A stretch of 21,506 bases of DNA from JBDTMT01 sp039934135 (GTDB taxonomy: Bacteria; Desulfobacterota; Binatia; HRBIN30; CADEER01): contig JBDTMT010000022.1 of assembly GCA_039934135.1 (NCBI GenBank), positions 1-21,506 on the forward strand. The letters are read 5' to 3'. Under the pieces are notes generated by a model, which saw only the letters and a program-made list of their open reading frames with translations, searched no databases and was not told where the DNA came from. A program made the translations under genes and the position numbers. This document shows positions 1 through 11,110 of this stretch, one piece after another. Positions within the stretch are counted from its first letter, which is position 1. The number at the start of each line of letters is the position of its first letter.

Positions 1-126
1 GAGGCAGCCAACCCCGACTTCGGCACCGGTTATGTCGTCGCCATTCCCGGCGGCAGCCCGGCGCGCTGCAACCCGATCAGCGCCGGGCCGGCCTGCCGCG
101 ATGCCGGGCTGGAGCGCTTGCCGTGA
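1..126 (+). CDS. 3' end of an unidentified protein-coding gene (partial)
   Basis: An open frame runs from the first base of the window to a TGA at 124-126 and gives 41 residues. The fragment is rich in Gly, Pro and Ala and has two cysteines spaced nine residues apart (ARCNPISAGPACRD). No family is recognisable from such a short tail. It is called because it is open to the window edge in frame 1 and ends about 100 bases before a well-supported gene on the same strand, which is normal spacing. It could still be a chance open frame in GC-rich DNA. Confidence 0.4.
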   Translation, partial: EAANPDFGTGYVVAIPGGSPARCNPISAGPACRDAGLERLP

Positions 127-226
127 CCCGACGCGCGACGCGGCGCGCCGGTGCGCATCGCCAACCGCTGGCGTGCCGGTCGCTGCGGTTGCCGCGCCGC
201 GCGTCCGCCTGCTAGCGGCTGCCCCT

Positions 227-1144
227 ATGCCCATGCTCGACGCCAACGGTCTGCGCCTCGCCTACGAAGAGTTCGGAGACCGGCAGCAGACGCCGATGCT
301 GCTGATCATGGGGCTCGGCGCCCAGATGATCCTGTGGCGCGACGAGTTCTGCCGCCAGCTGGCGGCACGCGGCTACCGCGTCGTCCGATTCGATAACCGC
401 GACATGGGCGAGTCGACGCGGCTGGACGAGCTCGGCGTGCCGAACCTGCTCGGCATCTTGGCCGCGGCGATGACACAGCAGCCGATCGACGCGCCCTATC
501 TGCTGCGCGACATGGCGGATGACAGCGTCGGCGTGCTCGACGCGCTCGACATCGCCAGCGCCCACGTCGTCGGCGCCTCGATGGGCGGCATGATCGCCCA
601 GTGCATGGCCATCCAGCATCCGACGCGCGTGCGCTCGCTGACGTCGATCATGTCGACGACCGGCAATCGCGCCCTGCCGCCGCCGCGCCCGGAAGTCGCC
701 AGCGTGCTGATGACCGCGCCGCCCAGCACTCGCGACGCGGCGATCGAGCATGGCGTACATGTCTACCGCACCATCGGCAGCCCCGGCTTCCCGTTCGACG
801 AAGCCGAGGTGCGCGGTCTCGCGACGCGCAGTTACGACCGCGGTTTCAACCCCGCCGGCGTCGCCCGCCAACTGGCGGCCATCGTCGCCTCGGGCAGTCG
901 CGTCGAGGCGCTGCGCGAGCTGCGCCTGCCGGCGCTTGTCGTGCACGGCACCGACGACCCACTGGTGCCGTTCGCCGCCGCCGAGGATACGGTGGCCAAC
1001 ATTCCGGGCGCCGAGCTGTTGGCCATCGAGGGCATGGGACACGACATGCCGCACGCCGTCTGGCCGCGCTTGATCGACGCCATCTGCCGCGTCGCGGCGC
1101 GGGCGGACGCGGCACAGGCCGCCGCCGCACGCGCCACCGCGTAA
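227..1144 (+). CDS. alpha/beta-fold hydrolase (Ser nucleophile)
   Basis: The 305-residue protein has the layout of a serine alpha/beta hydrolase: an oxyanion-hole segment LIMGLG near residues 26-31, a nucleophile elbow GASMGG with Ser118, an acid in HGTDDP (Asp243 or Asp244) and the catalytic His272 in GMGHDMP. Overall it resembles the RdmC/esterase-like branch (methylesterases and lactonases); the substrate cannot be read from sequence. The frame is open further 5' to an ATG at 32, but that would overlap the preceding gene by 95 bases and add a low-complexity Arg/Ala-rich leader. The ATG at 227 (or 233) is where family similarity begins, so it was chosen although no strong ribosome site precedes it. 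It is followed 87 bases later by the LamG gene on the same strand, so co-transcription is possible. Confidence 0.85.
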   Translation: MPMLDANGLRLAYEEFGDRQQTPMLLIMGLGAQMILWRDEFCRQLAARGYRVVRFDNRDMGESTRLDELGVPNLLGILAAAMTQQPIDAPYLLRDMADDSVGVLDALDIASAHVVGASMGGMIAQCMAIQHPTRVRSLTSIMSTTGNRALPPPRPEVASVLMTAPPSTRDAAIEHGVHVYRTIGSPGFPFDEAEVRGLATRSYDRGFNPAGVARQLAAIVASGSRVEALRELRLPALVVHGTDDPLVPFAAAEDTVANIPGAELLAIEGMGHDMPHAVWPRLIDAICRVAARADAAQAAAARATA

Positions 1145-1231
1145 GCGCATCGGCGTTCGCTGCCGCGTCGATCGCTGCCGATTGACAACCGCGGCCGACG
1201 CCCGACACGCTCCGAACTGGGGGACGGCAAG

Positions 1232-2218
1232 ATGAAGCGCGCAGGGATCGCTGCCGTGGCGGCAGCTGTCATCGTCGGCGGACTGGCGCTGTGGTACGGC
1301 GCGCCCGTCGAGCCGGCGCACACGCTGCCGGCGCTGCCGGTACGACAGGCGGACAGCGGCAGCCCGAGTCTCGCCGGCGCGGCGCATCAGAATACGGCGC
1401 GAGCGCCGGCCGCGCCGCCGCCCGGACGCGGCGCGGCAGGGCCTGTCGCCGATCAATCGGGCGGCGCGCCTCACGGCGCCGGCGGGTCGGCCGCCGCGCC
1501 GCCCAACCCGCCGAGCGATGCCGCCGCGCGCATTGCCAACGGCGCCGCGCACGGCCCGCCGCCAACCGCGCCGCCGGTGCCGACGGTGGGTCCGCCGCAG
1601 GCGCCGGCCACAGCCGCCGCGCCGTCAGACGACGGCGACGGCAGCGCACCACCCACGGAGCCACTGTACGAGTTGGTCTTCGACGGCGGCGCCGATCGCG
1701 TCTTCCCGACCGACTCGCAGGAGCAGATCAACGCCCGCCGCATGCCCGGCGGCGCCGGCAGCATCCAGTTCTGGCTCATGCCGGAGTGGGATGCGGGCAA
1801 TCAGGACGCCGCAACGCTGGTGCAACTCGGCGACAGCGGCATGGAGATCGTCAAGGACGGCGACGCGTTGCGCTTTCGCTTTCACGACACGACCGGCGCC
1901 GACAACAGCGTCGACGCCTACCTCGCGGACTGGGCTCCCAATCAATGGCGCCACGTCACCGCCACGTGGCTCGGCTCGCAGCTCAATCTCTATGTGGATG
2001 GGCAGCTGGTGGCGCAGAACACTTTCGCCACGGCGCCGGACTTCGGCCAACAGACCAACATCTCCGTCGGCTCCGCGTTCCCCGGCGGCGAGCCCGCCGC
2101 GCGCTCATCCATTGTCGGCCTGCACATCTTGAACCGCGACCTCAACCCGCACGAGATCGCCGAGATGCTCCACGGCGTCGCGCCGCCGCGTATCAATCCC
2201 GCCGCCCCCGCGCCCTAG
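1232..2218 (+). CDS. membrane-anchored LamG / concanavalin A-like domain protein
   Basis: The 328-residue protein has three parts. Residues 5-24 form a hydrophobic helix after a short basic start, fitting a signal anchor. Residues 30-145 are a Pro/Ala/Gly-rich low-complexity linker. Residues 146-315 form a LamG-like jelly-roll domain, recognised from YELVFDGG, SIQFWLMPEW (177-186), WRHVTATW (239-246), LYVDGQLV (253-260) and the closing pattern IVGLHILNRDL...EIAEM. Such domains usually bind carbohydrate or protein outside the cytoplasm, so a periplasmic or surface role is inferred. No catalytic domain is visible. The start has GGGGAC about 8 bases upstream. Its TAG stop (2216-2218) overlaps the stop of the convergent methyltransferase in a shared CTAG, leaving no room for a terminator between them. 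Confidence 0.8.
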   Translation: MKRAGIAAVAAAVIVGGLALWYGAPVEPAHTLPALPVRQADSGSPSLAGAAHQNTARAPAAPPPGRGAAGPVADQSGGAPHGAGGSAAAPPNPPSDAAARIANGAAHGPPPTAPPVPTVGPPQAPATAAAPSDDGDGSAPPTEPLYELVFDGGADRVFPTDSQEQINARRMPGGAGSIQFWLMPEWDAGNQDAATLVQLGDSGMEIVKDGDALRFRFHDTTGADNSVDAYLADWAPNQWRHVTATWLGSQLNLYVDGQLVAQNTFATAPDFGQQTNISVGSAFPGGEPAARSSIVGLHILNRDLNPHEIAEMLHGVAPPRINPAAPAP

Positions 2219-2841
2219 GTGGGCAAACGCGGCCCGCGCAGGCGCGGCTCGGCGACCACCAGCGTCCAGGGGAATGACGTGACGCAGCGATGGACGCGCA
2301 GCTCCGCTCCGACGAACGTCGCGAACTGCCGCCTCGACCAGTGCTGGACGTGGCCGGGGTCGTTGCCGAACGCCGCGACGTTCTTGCCGCGCAGAACATT
2401 CGCCAGGCGGAAGTACGGCTCGTGCGGAACCGTGCACACGACGTAGCGGCGCGCCACACGGCCAAGCTCGCGCAGCCCGTCCGCCGGCTGCGGGAGATGT
2501 TCGAGCACCTCGGTGGTGAGCACGACATCGAAGGCCGCGTCGGCATACGGCAGTCGCGTGACGTCGGCGCAGACCCGCGGCACGCCGGCGGGAAAGACGC
2601 CGGCGAATAGCAGCGCCGACAGCTCCCGATCCGTGGCGATGAGCCGCGCTGCACCGACGTGGGGCGCGAGACGCGCCAGGGTGAACCCCTCGCCGCTGCC
2701 GGCGTCGAGCAAGGTTTCAAACTCGAGCTCGCGCAGCAGCCCGATCAGTGTGGCGTAGAAGCGGTCGATGAGCAGTCGCTGCAGCGGATTGGTCGAGGTG
2801 TGCTTCCTGGCGTTGTCGGACAGGCCAGGCGCACTAGCCAT
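2215..2841 (-). CDS. class I SAM-dependent methyltransferase
   Basis: The 208-residue protein is a small Rossmann-fold methyltransferase (Methyltransf_11/25 type). The SAM-binding motif I is LDAGSGEG (residues 45-52); an acidic residue at the end of strand 2 is Asp71 (ATDRE); motif II is CADVTRLPYADAAFDVV; and the EVLEHL helix (111-116) is typical of the family. The acceptor is unknown. The ATG overlaps the end of the upstream glycosyltransferase gene by 8 bases (ATGGCTAG, 2834-2841), so translation is probably coupled and the enzyme likely modifies the product of the glycosyltransferase pathway. It is the last gene of that set and converges on the LamG gene with a four-base overlap at the stop codons. 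Confidence 0.88.
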   Translation of the reverse strand: MASAPGLSDNARKHTSTNPLQRLLIDRFYATLIGLLRELEFETLLDAGSGEGFTLARLAPHVGAARLIATDRELSALLFAGVFPAGVPRVCADVTRLPYADAAFDVVLTTEVLEHLPQPADGLRELGRVARRYVVCTVPHEPYFRLANVLRGKNVAAFGNDPGHVQHWSRRQFATFVGAELRVHRCVTSFPWTLVVAEPRLRGPRLPT

Positions 2842-3796
2842 GCGAGACTCGGCGCGCAGGGCGCGCGACGGGCGTGTACTCTTCGCATAGGGCAGCGTTG
2901 TGCGGCGGGCTCGCGGCGCGGCGCTGCTCGGCGAGCAGGCCGGCGACCAGGCATTGCCCCATCAGCACGACGATCACCCCGGCGAGCGCCGCTAGCCAGA
3001 CGCCGCTGAGGTGCACCACGCCGAGCCGGTCGAGCCCCAGCGCGGCTATGCACAGCAGCGCCGCCGCCCCCGCGCCGCTCAGCGCCAGGACGGCGAAGAA
3101 GTGCAACGGTCGATCGCGATAGCGGGTCAGCAGCAGCACGGTCAGCAGATCGAGCAGCGCCTTCGGTAAGCGGGTGCCCCCGTACTTCGAGGCGCCGTGC
3201 CGCCGCGGACTGTGGCGCACGTCGATCTCGCCGATGCGCGCGCCGAGCCCCTGAGCGAAAACCGGGATGAAGCGATGCAGTTCGCCGTACGGATGCAGTT
3301 GTTCGATCAGCTCGCGGCGGTAGGCCTTGTAGCCGCAGTTGACGTCGTGCAGCGGCACGCCGAAGACGCGCCGCACAACGGCGTTGAACAGCCGCGAGGC
3401 GACGACCTTGCCGCGCCGATCCCGGCGCAGGCGTTTGCGGCCCGAGACCAGGTCGAACCCGGCGTCGATGGCCGCGACAAAGCGCGGCAATTCGGCTGGA
3501 TCGTCCTGCAGATCCGCATCCATCGTCACGACCACATCGCCGCGCGCCGCGGCGAACCCGGCCGCCAGAGCGGCGGCCTTGCCGTTGTGCGTGCGCAGGC
3601 GCAGCACCCGCACGCGCGCGTCGACGTCGGCCAGCGCCCGCAGGGCCTCGAGCGAGCCGTCGCTGCTGCCGTCGTCGACGAAGAGGATTTCCGACTCGCC
3701 ACCCAGCCCGTCGAGCGCCAACCCCAGTTGCGCGGCGAGCGGCGCCAGGCTGCGGCGCTCGTTGAACAGCGGAATGACGATGCTGAGCACATTCAT
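2834..3796 (-). CDS. family 2 glycosyltransferase with two C-terminal membrane helices (polyprenyl-phosphate sugar synthase-like)
   Basis: The 320-residue protein has the GT2 GT-A fold: SIVIPLFNE at 5-13, the nucleotide-sugar motif VDDGSSD (40-46), the metal-binding DADLQDDP (93-100), SGRK at 118-121, and HRFIP plus HGASKYG near 174-206. Two hydrophobic helices follow at about 232-254 and 264-288. This arrangement matches dolichyl/undecaprenyl-phosphate glycosyltransferases (DPM1, ArnC and GtrB type), which transfer a sugar from a nucleotide donor to a polyprenyl phosphate on the inner face of the membrane. The frame is open upstream, but the ATG at 3796 begins the conserved MNVLSIVIP segment and shares an ATGA with the stop of the preceding GT-C gene, which fixes the start. 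The likely role is to supply a lipid-linked sugar to that neighbour. Confidence 0.9.
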   Translation of the reverse strand: MNVLSIVIPLFNERRSLAPLAAQLGLALDGLGGESEILFVDDGSSDGSLEALRALADVDARVRVLRLRTHNGKAAALAAGFAAARGDVVVTMDADLQDDPAELPRFVAAIDAGFDLVSGRKRLRRDRRGKVVASRLFNAVVRRVFGVPLHDVNCGYKAYRRELIEQLHPYGELHRFIPVFAQGLGARIGEIDVRHSPRRHGASKYGGTRLPKALLDLLTVLLLTRYRDRPLHFFAVLALSGAGAAALLCIAALGLDRLGVVHLSGVWLAALAGVIVVLMGQCLVAGLLAEQRRAASPPHNAALCEEYTPVARPARRVSHG

Positions 3797-5466
3797 GGCG
3801 GATTGCCGCCTTCTGCCGCGTCGCGCCGCGGTGGGCAAGGCGGCGGCAGGCCGTTCGGCCAGGGTTGCGGTGTGTCGGCGGTGCGCAGGGCGCGCACGGG
3901 AATGGCGCCGAAGCGGCCGATTTCGACGTAGGCGCTGTCGATGTACGCGATGATGCGCGCCGAGTACGCGGCGAAGAGCCGATCCTCGCGGTTGTCGAGC
4001 ATGCGCGAGCCGTCGCCGAGCACCAGCGGCACGTGTTGGCGGCGCACCGTGTCGATCCAGCGCTGCTGGTCCGCCTCGGTGCTGAAGAAGCCCGGCGACC
4101 AGGCCGGCTGTGCGCCGCCGAAGCGTCGGTCGGAGAAGTAGTAGGCGCCGATCAGCGGCGGCAGGGCGATGAGGTGATCACCCGCCTCGGTGCAGCGGCG
4201 CACGTACTGAATCGCCTGCACCAGCGTGTCGGCGGGATTCTCCGCCGTCAGCTGCGCCAGCAGTGCGTCGCGCGGCATGGCGTGCACGCGCCACGCGCGC
4301 AGGCCGGCGCCGGCGTTGGGGCTCGGCCAGCCGCTCATGCCCATGGCCGCCCGGAGCCCGACCATGAGCACGCCGCCGAGCACCACCGTAGCCGCGATCG
4401 CCCATGCGGTTGCCCGGCCGCGCCGCGCTGCCGCGGCCGACCAGATACGTCCGGCGAACCAGGCGCAGAGCACGAAGCAGAGCGCGATCGCCTGCAACAG
4501 GTGGGTGTAGTCGGAGCGATGCGCCGCATGCATCAACACGGCCTGCGCCATGACGGCTGCCGTCGCCAGGCGTCGCCGTTCGGCGACGGCGCGGCAGACA
4601 CCGGGCCACAGTGCCGCGACCAGCGCGAGCGGCGGCAACGCGTAGAAGCTGACGAAGAGCAGGAAGGTCGCGTTGGCTGGCGCGGCCAGCGGCTTCGTCC
4701 CGTCGAACGATGGGAAGGGCAGCGCCATGCCACTGGCGTGGCGCGGTCCATTGATCAACGTGTCGGCGATGTAGGTGCCGAGCCCACCGCGCCACGCCAA
4801 CCAGATCAGCCACGGCGCCGCCCAGACCGCGACCAACGCGGCGAGCTGCGCCAGGCGGAGCGCGGGCCGACTCGCCGGCCCGGGTCGACTCGCGACCGCG
4901 ACCGCGGCGCCGAGGCCCGTGAAAGCGCCGAAGTCGGCGCGAAACAACGCCGTCGCCGCGACGGCCGCGGCGAGCAGCCACAGCGAGCGAGGCGACGGCC
5001 GCTCGATCTCACGCCACGCCGCCCACAGGCAGACCACCGGACCGAGCACGGCGTAGTACTTGTACAGACGCGGCGCGAGCACCAACGCGACAAACAACAG
5101 CAGCGCGGCGATTACTCTGCTGCCGCCGGCGATCCACATGAGGCGGAACAACACCGCATACGCGAGGCTGTACGCGGCGCTGACCAGGCACAGATCGGCG
5201 AGCGGACAGGCGCCCAACAGCCATTGCGCCAGCGCGCTCGGGTAGTAACGCAGCGGACCGTAGTCGGTGTGCCAGTCGACGAACGGGTACTCGCCGTGCA
5301 GGATCTGATTCGCCCCGCCGAGCTGGTGGACCCAATCGCCGTCGATCGCCAGCACCGCCGGCGTCGGCCAGCGCAGCGCCATCCAGACCAGCGTGATCAG
5401 CGCCACCACCAGCAGCGTGCGCACGACGCGCGACGTCGATTCGGAATCGAGAAGCGACGCGCTCAT
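3793..5466 (-). CDS. GT-C-type multi-spanning membrane glycosyltransferase (putative)
   Basis: The 557-residue protein has about ten hydrophobic segments between residues 15 and 400 and a soluble C-terminal region of about 150 residues. The first extracytoplasmic loop contains clustered acids (IDGDW at 41-45 and FVDWHTDYGPL at 62-72), the usual place of the catalytic or metal-binding Asp in GT-C enzymes such as PMT and ArnT. The C-terminal part (a YVRRC...GDHLIALPP-like strand, then an extended loop) also resembles that superfamily. GT-C enzymes take a sugar from a polyprenyl-phosphate donor, which fits the adjacent GT2. The frame is open to 5724 inside the GST gene; the ATG at 5466 was chosen because GAGG lies 8 bases upstream and the ORF then starts just before the first membrane helix. 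Acceptor and sugar are unknown, and membership is inferred from topology and motifs. Confidence 0.72.
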   Translation of the reverse strand: MSASLLDSESTSRVVRTLLVVALITLVWMALRWPTPAVLAIDGDWVHQLGGANQILHGEYPFVDWHTDYGPLRYYPSALAQWLLGACPLADLCLVSAAYSLAYAVLFRLMWIAGGSRVIAALLLFVALVLAPRLYKYYAVLGPVVCLWAAWREIERPSPRSLWLLAAAVAATALFRADFGAFTGLGAAVAVASRPGPASRPALRLAQLAALVAVWAAPWLIWLAWRGGLGTYIADTLINGPRHASGMALPFPSFDGTKPLAAPANATFLLFVSFYALPPLALVAALWPGVCRAVAERRRLATAAVMAQAVLMHAAHRSDYTHLLQAIALCFVLCAWFAGRIWSAAAARRGRATAWAIAATVVLGGVLMVGLRAAMGMSGWPSPNAGAGLRAWRVHAMPRDALLAQLTAENPADTLVQAIQYVRRCTEAGDHLIALPPLIGAYYFSDRRFGGAQPAWSPGFFSTEADQQRWIDTVRRQHVPLVLGDGSRMLDNREDRLFAAYSARIIAYIDSAYVEIGRFGAIPVRALRTADTPQPWPNGLPPPCPPRRDAAEGGNPP

Positions 5467-5524
5467 CCTCGTCGCCTCACGCGGCGGCGATCGGACCGGC
5501 GCGGCACCGCCTGCGCGGCCTGCC

Positions 5525-6154
5525 TCACGCGGCGGCCGCGGGCGTCGGACTGGTCGACTGCACCGCCGGACGAGCTCGCAGACGCTCGACCCAGGCCCGC
5601 ACCGCCGGCCGCGGCTCGAGCAGATGTGCCAGCCCACACGCGGCCAATTCACAGACCAGCGGCGCATAGGCGACATCGGCCAGCGAGAAGGTGCCGACGA
5701 TGTAGTCGCCGCGCCCGAGCACACCTTCCAACACGTCGAGGTGCTCGCCGAGCTCGTCAGCGGCGCGCGCCTGATCGTCGCGGTCCCACGCCGACTCGGG
5801 CAGGAACAGGCGCGTCAGCCAACGCTTGAAGGGCGGCGCGAAGTAGTCGCCCGAGGCGAGCATCCACTGCCGCACCTGCGCCCGTTGCGCCGCATCGGCC
5901 GGCAACAGCGCCGGTAGCGGATGGCGCTCTTCGAGGTACTCGAGGACCGCCAGCGACTCGCAGATGACCAGACCGTCGTCCTCCAGCACCGGCACCTGGC
6001 CAAACGGATTCAGCCGCCGGAAGGCCGCGCCGCGCGTCGCGCCACCCGGCAGGTCGACCTCAACCTCCTCACAGGCGATGCCCTTCTCGCGTACCGCAAT
6101 GCGCACGCGACGCGGGAACAGCGAAAACGGATGCCAGTGCAGGCGCATGACCAT
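5525..6154 (-). CDS. glutathione S-transferase family protein
   Basis: The 209-residue protein has a thioredoxin-like N-terminal domain and an all-helical C-terminal domain. HPFSLFPRRVRIA (8-20) holds the position of the catalytic Ser/Cys (Ser11 is a candidate), NPFGQVPVL (49-57) contains the cis-Pro, and ES at 66-67 binds the gamma-glutamyl group. The helix-capping box is SLADVAY (157-163). The tail is Ala-rich. The first ATG (6154) has AGAGGG about 7 bases upstream; a second ATG two codons later is possible. The glycosyltransferase gene starts 58 bases downstream on the same strand, so it may be co-transcribed, but no functional link is obvious. The substrate cannot be assigned. Confidence 0.88.
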   Translation of the reverse strand: MVMRLHWHPFSLFPRRVRIAVREKGIACEEVEVDLPGGATRGAAFRRLNPFGQVPVLEDDGLVICESLAVLEYLEERHPLPALLPADAAQRAQVRQWMLASGDYFAPPFKRWLTRLFLPESAWDRDDQARAADELGEHLDVLEGVLGRGDYIVGTFSLADVAYAPLVCELAACGLAHLLEPRPAVRAWVERLRARPAVQSTSPTPAAAA

Positions 6155-6223
6155 CGCCGCTCCCTCTATGGCGCGGCCCTCGACGCGTCCAGCGATGCGA
6201 CCGCCTGACGCCGAAGCCGCTGG

Positions 6224-6639
6224 TCACGACCGGCAACGGCGGCATCGCGTTGCCGGGAGGCGCTCAGGCGCCGAGACGTTCGCCGCACCGAGCAGCACGA
6301 AGACGTAGTACAGCGGCAGAATACGCAGCGGGCGGCGCACAAAGAACCGATGTACGACGGGAACCGCCCGGCGCGGACCGCCTGGATGAACGGCAAGCTG
6401 AGCAGGAAGCTGCTGAGCACGAAAAGCAGATCGACGCCGAAACCGCCGCCGACACGCACGAAGGCCACCAGCGGCGAGATCCACGTCCCGGTCGGGTTGC
6501 AGCCCCAACACACGAAGCCGTCGGTGTGGAAGGCGAGCACCATCAGCATGGCAATGCCGCGCATGCCTTCCATTTCGGCCAGGTACGGCGTCGACACCGC
6601 CGCCGACCGCGCGCTCGCCGCCGCCCTGGTCCTGCTCAA
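6224..6639 (-). pseudogene. acyltransferase 3 (OafA/YrhL-like) remnant, frameshifted and truncated
   Basis: One reading frame (down to about 6352) encodes the typical N-terminus of membrane O-acyltransferases: YLAEMEGMRGIAMLMVLAFH with the motif His, then GGFGVDLLFVLSSFLLS. The next conserved block of the family, FFVRRPLRILPLYYVFVLLG, is intact but lies in a different frame from about 6349. Losing one base (or gaining two) near 6349-6352 accounts for the switch. The second frame stops at 6224 after about 40 residues, so most of the membrane domain (about 250 residues) is missing. No ATG starts the first frame before the conserved region (the 6639 codon is TTG), while an ATG at 6676 is in the second frame, hinting at another indel near the 5' end. 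The gene is judged dead; a sequencing error could explain one shift but not the missing C-terminus. Confidence 0.75.
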
Positions 6640-6935
6640 CCGCAGGCAGCGCGGCTCGCCCCGTGTCGACCGACATACGCAACGTGCCTAAACCTGGAGG
6701 CCGCCAGCGGGGCAAGCGGCGGGAACTGCGCAAGGCCGGCGACCCTGCGCGCCCGTAGCTCGACAACTTCCGGCCCCCCCACCGTCGGGGCGTAACGGGC
6801 AGTGCCTGGCCGCGCGACCAGCTACGGACGACGCGGAGTCGAGAGGGGGCACGTGCCGGATCGGAACGCCGCGCAGGCGGATCCGAGCGCCAGAGACGTG
6901 TGGCCGATCGCCGCACGTGCGCCCGTTGTTCCGTC
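6640..6935. other. intergenic stretch without a recognisable gene
   Basis: About 300 bases lie between the dnaE stop and the acyltransferase remnant. Open frames here are low-complexity Arg/Pro-rich translations with no family resemblance. The only structure seen is an imperfect hairpin at 6858-6884 (GGATC pairing with GATCC, inner CGCC with GGCG), about 50 bases downstream of the dnaE stop in the direction of transcription. It lacks a T-tract, so a terminator role is only possible. The stretch may contain decayed 5' sequence of the acyltransferase gene. Confidence 0.4.
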
Positions 6936-10531
<3,596 letters not shown>

Positions 10532-10535
<4 letters not shown>

Positions 10536-11050
10536 GCGCGCGGCTCAGTGGAGAAGCCAGGGAGTTCGTGCGCCAGTATGCCCGTCCGCCCGTGCGCCCG
10601 ACGCGCTCCGCCGTCAGGGGTTTTCAATTGCGTGTAATACATGGGGGACTCGTTGACTCGACCCTCTCCGCCACCCACAGCCTTGCTGTAAGCCGTCAAT
10701 CGACGAACCAAACCCGAACAGAGCTGACGAACCTTCTGCGCCTGGTCATACACCGACTGGAACGTCGCGCGATCGATGCATTTCTCGTCCAACGCGACGT
10801 AGAGACAGCTTTGGATCTCGGACGCCGATCGAATCGCGTATCGCAGGAAGCGCTTGAACTCGTTGCGCGACGAACTGTCGAATCCTTCGGCGATGTTGTT
10901 CATCGTCGAAACCGAGGCGCGGCGCATCTGGTCGGCAAGGCCGTGATCGTTCCGCAGCGCCGGAAGGCGGACCAATCGATACACCTGACCGGTCAGCATG
11001 CGTGCAGCCTGCCACGCCTTCAGATCCTCAAACCGTCGTACCAACCCCAC
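10532..11050 (-). CDS. four-helix-bundle protein (23S rRNA intervening-sequence / S23 family)
   Basis: The first 120 residues match the family found in rRNA intervening sequences and as stand-alone genes: RFEDLKAWQAAR, a long helix up to LPALRNDHGLADQMRRASVS, the hallmark NNIAEGF, then RNEFKRFLRYAIRSASE. The GTG at 11050 was chosen because GAGGGG lies 7 bases upstream and only two residues precede the conserved start; an open frame continues to a GTG at 11098. Members are normally about 120 residues; this one has about 50 extra C-terminal residues, which read through a repeat array (10572-10603) into the dnaE start, where stop and start overlap (ATGA, 10532-10535). The biochemical role of the family is not established. 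It sits between guaA and dnaE and looks inserted. Confidence 0.82.
10572..10603 (+). repeat. octamer repeat array A (4 units of GCCSGTGN type)
   Basis: Four consecutive 8-bp units each begin with GCC followed by AGT, CGT or CGA (for example GCCCGTGC at 10588-10595). It lies inside the C-terminal tail of the four-helix-bundle gene, 37 bases before the dnaE start, and is inverted with respect to array B at 11079-11110. Confidence 0.65.
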
Positions 11051-11078
11051 AGTTTGGCCCCTCGCTCTTTCTGGTCCT

Positions 11079-11110
11079 TGACGGGCTAACGGGCACACCG
11101 GCGCACGGGC
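11079..11110 (-). repeat. octamer repeat array B (4 units), inverted to array A
   Basis: Read on the minus strand, four consecutive 8-bp units fit the pattern (for example GCCGGTGT from 11102 to 11095 and GCCCGTTA from 11094 to 11087). The array begins immediately after the guaA stop codon (11111-11113) and ends 28 bases upstream of the chosen four-helix-bundle start, so arrays A and B bracket that gene. Confidence 0.65.

Noticed and set aside
32..226. Upstream start of the first alpha/beta hydrolase at 32
   Set aside because: It overlaps the preceding open frame and adds low-complexity sequence unlike the family.
212..1552. Minus-strand open frame of 446 codons opposite the alpha/beta hydrolase and LamG genes
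   Set aside because: It spans two real genes on the other strand and has no domain-like sequence.
3865..5829. Plus-strand open frame of 654 codons opposite the GT-C gene
   Set aside because: Arg/Gln/Ala-rich translation, antisense to a membrane protein with clear hydrophobic segments and overlapping the GST gene.
6858..6884. Intrinsic terminator for dnaE
   Set aside because: The stem is interrupted by a four-base bulge and no T-run follows on the minus strand; it is kept only as a note in the intergenic entry.
11051..11098. Upstream GTG start for the four-helix-bundle gene
   Set aside because: It would place the N-terminus inside octamer array B and add 16 residues before the family start; the GTG at 11050 has a good ribosome site.
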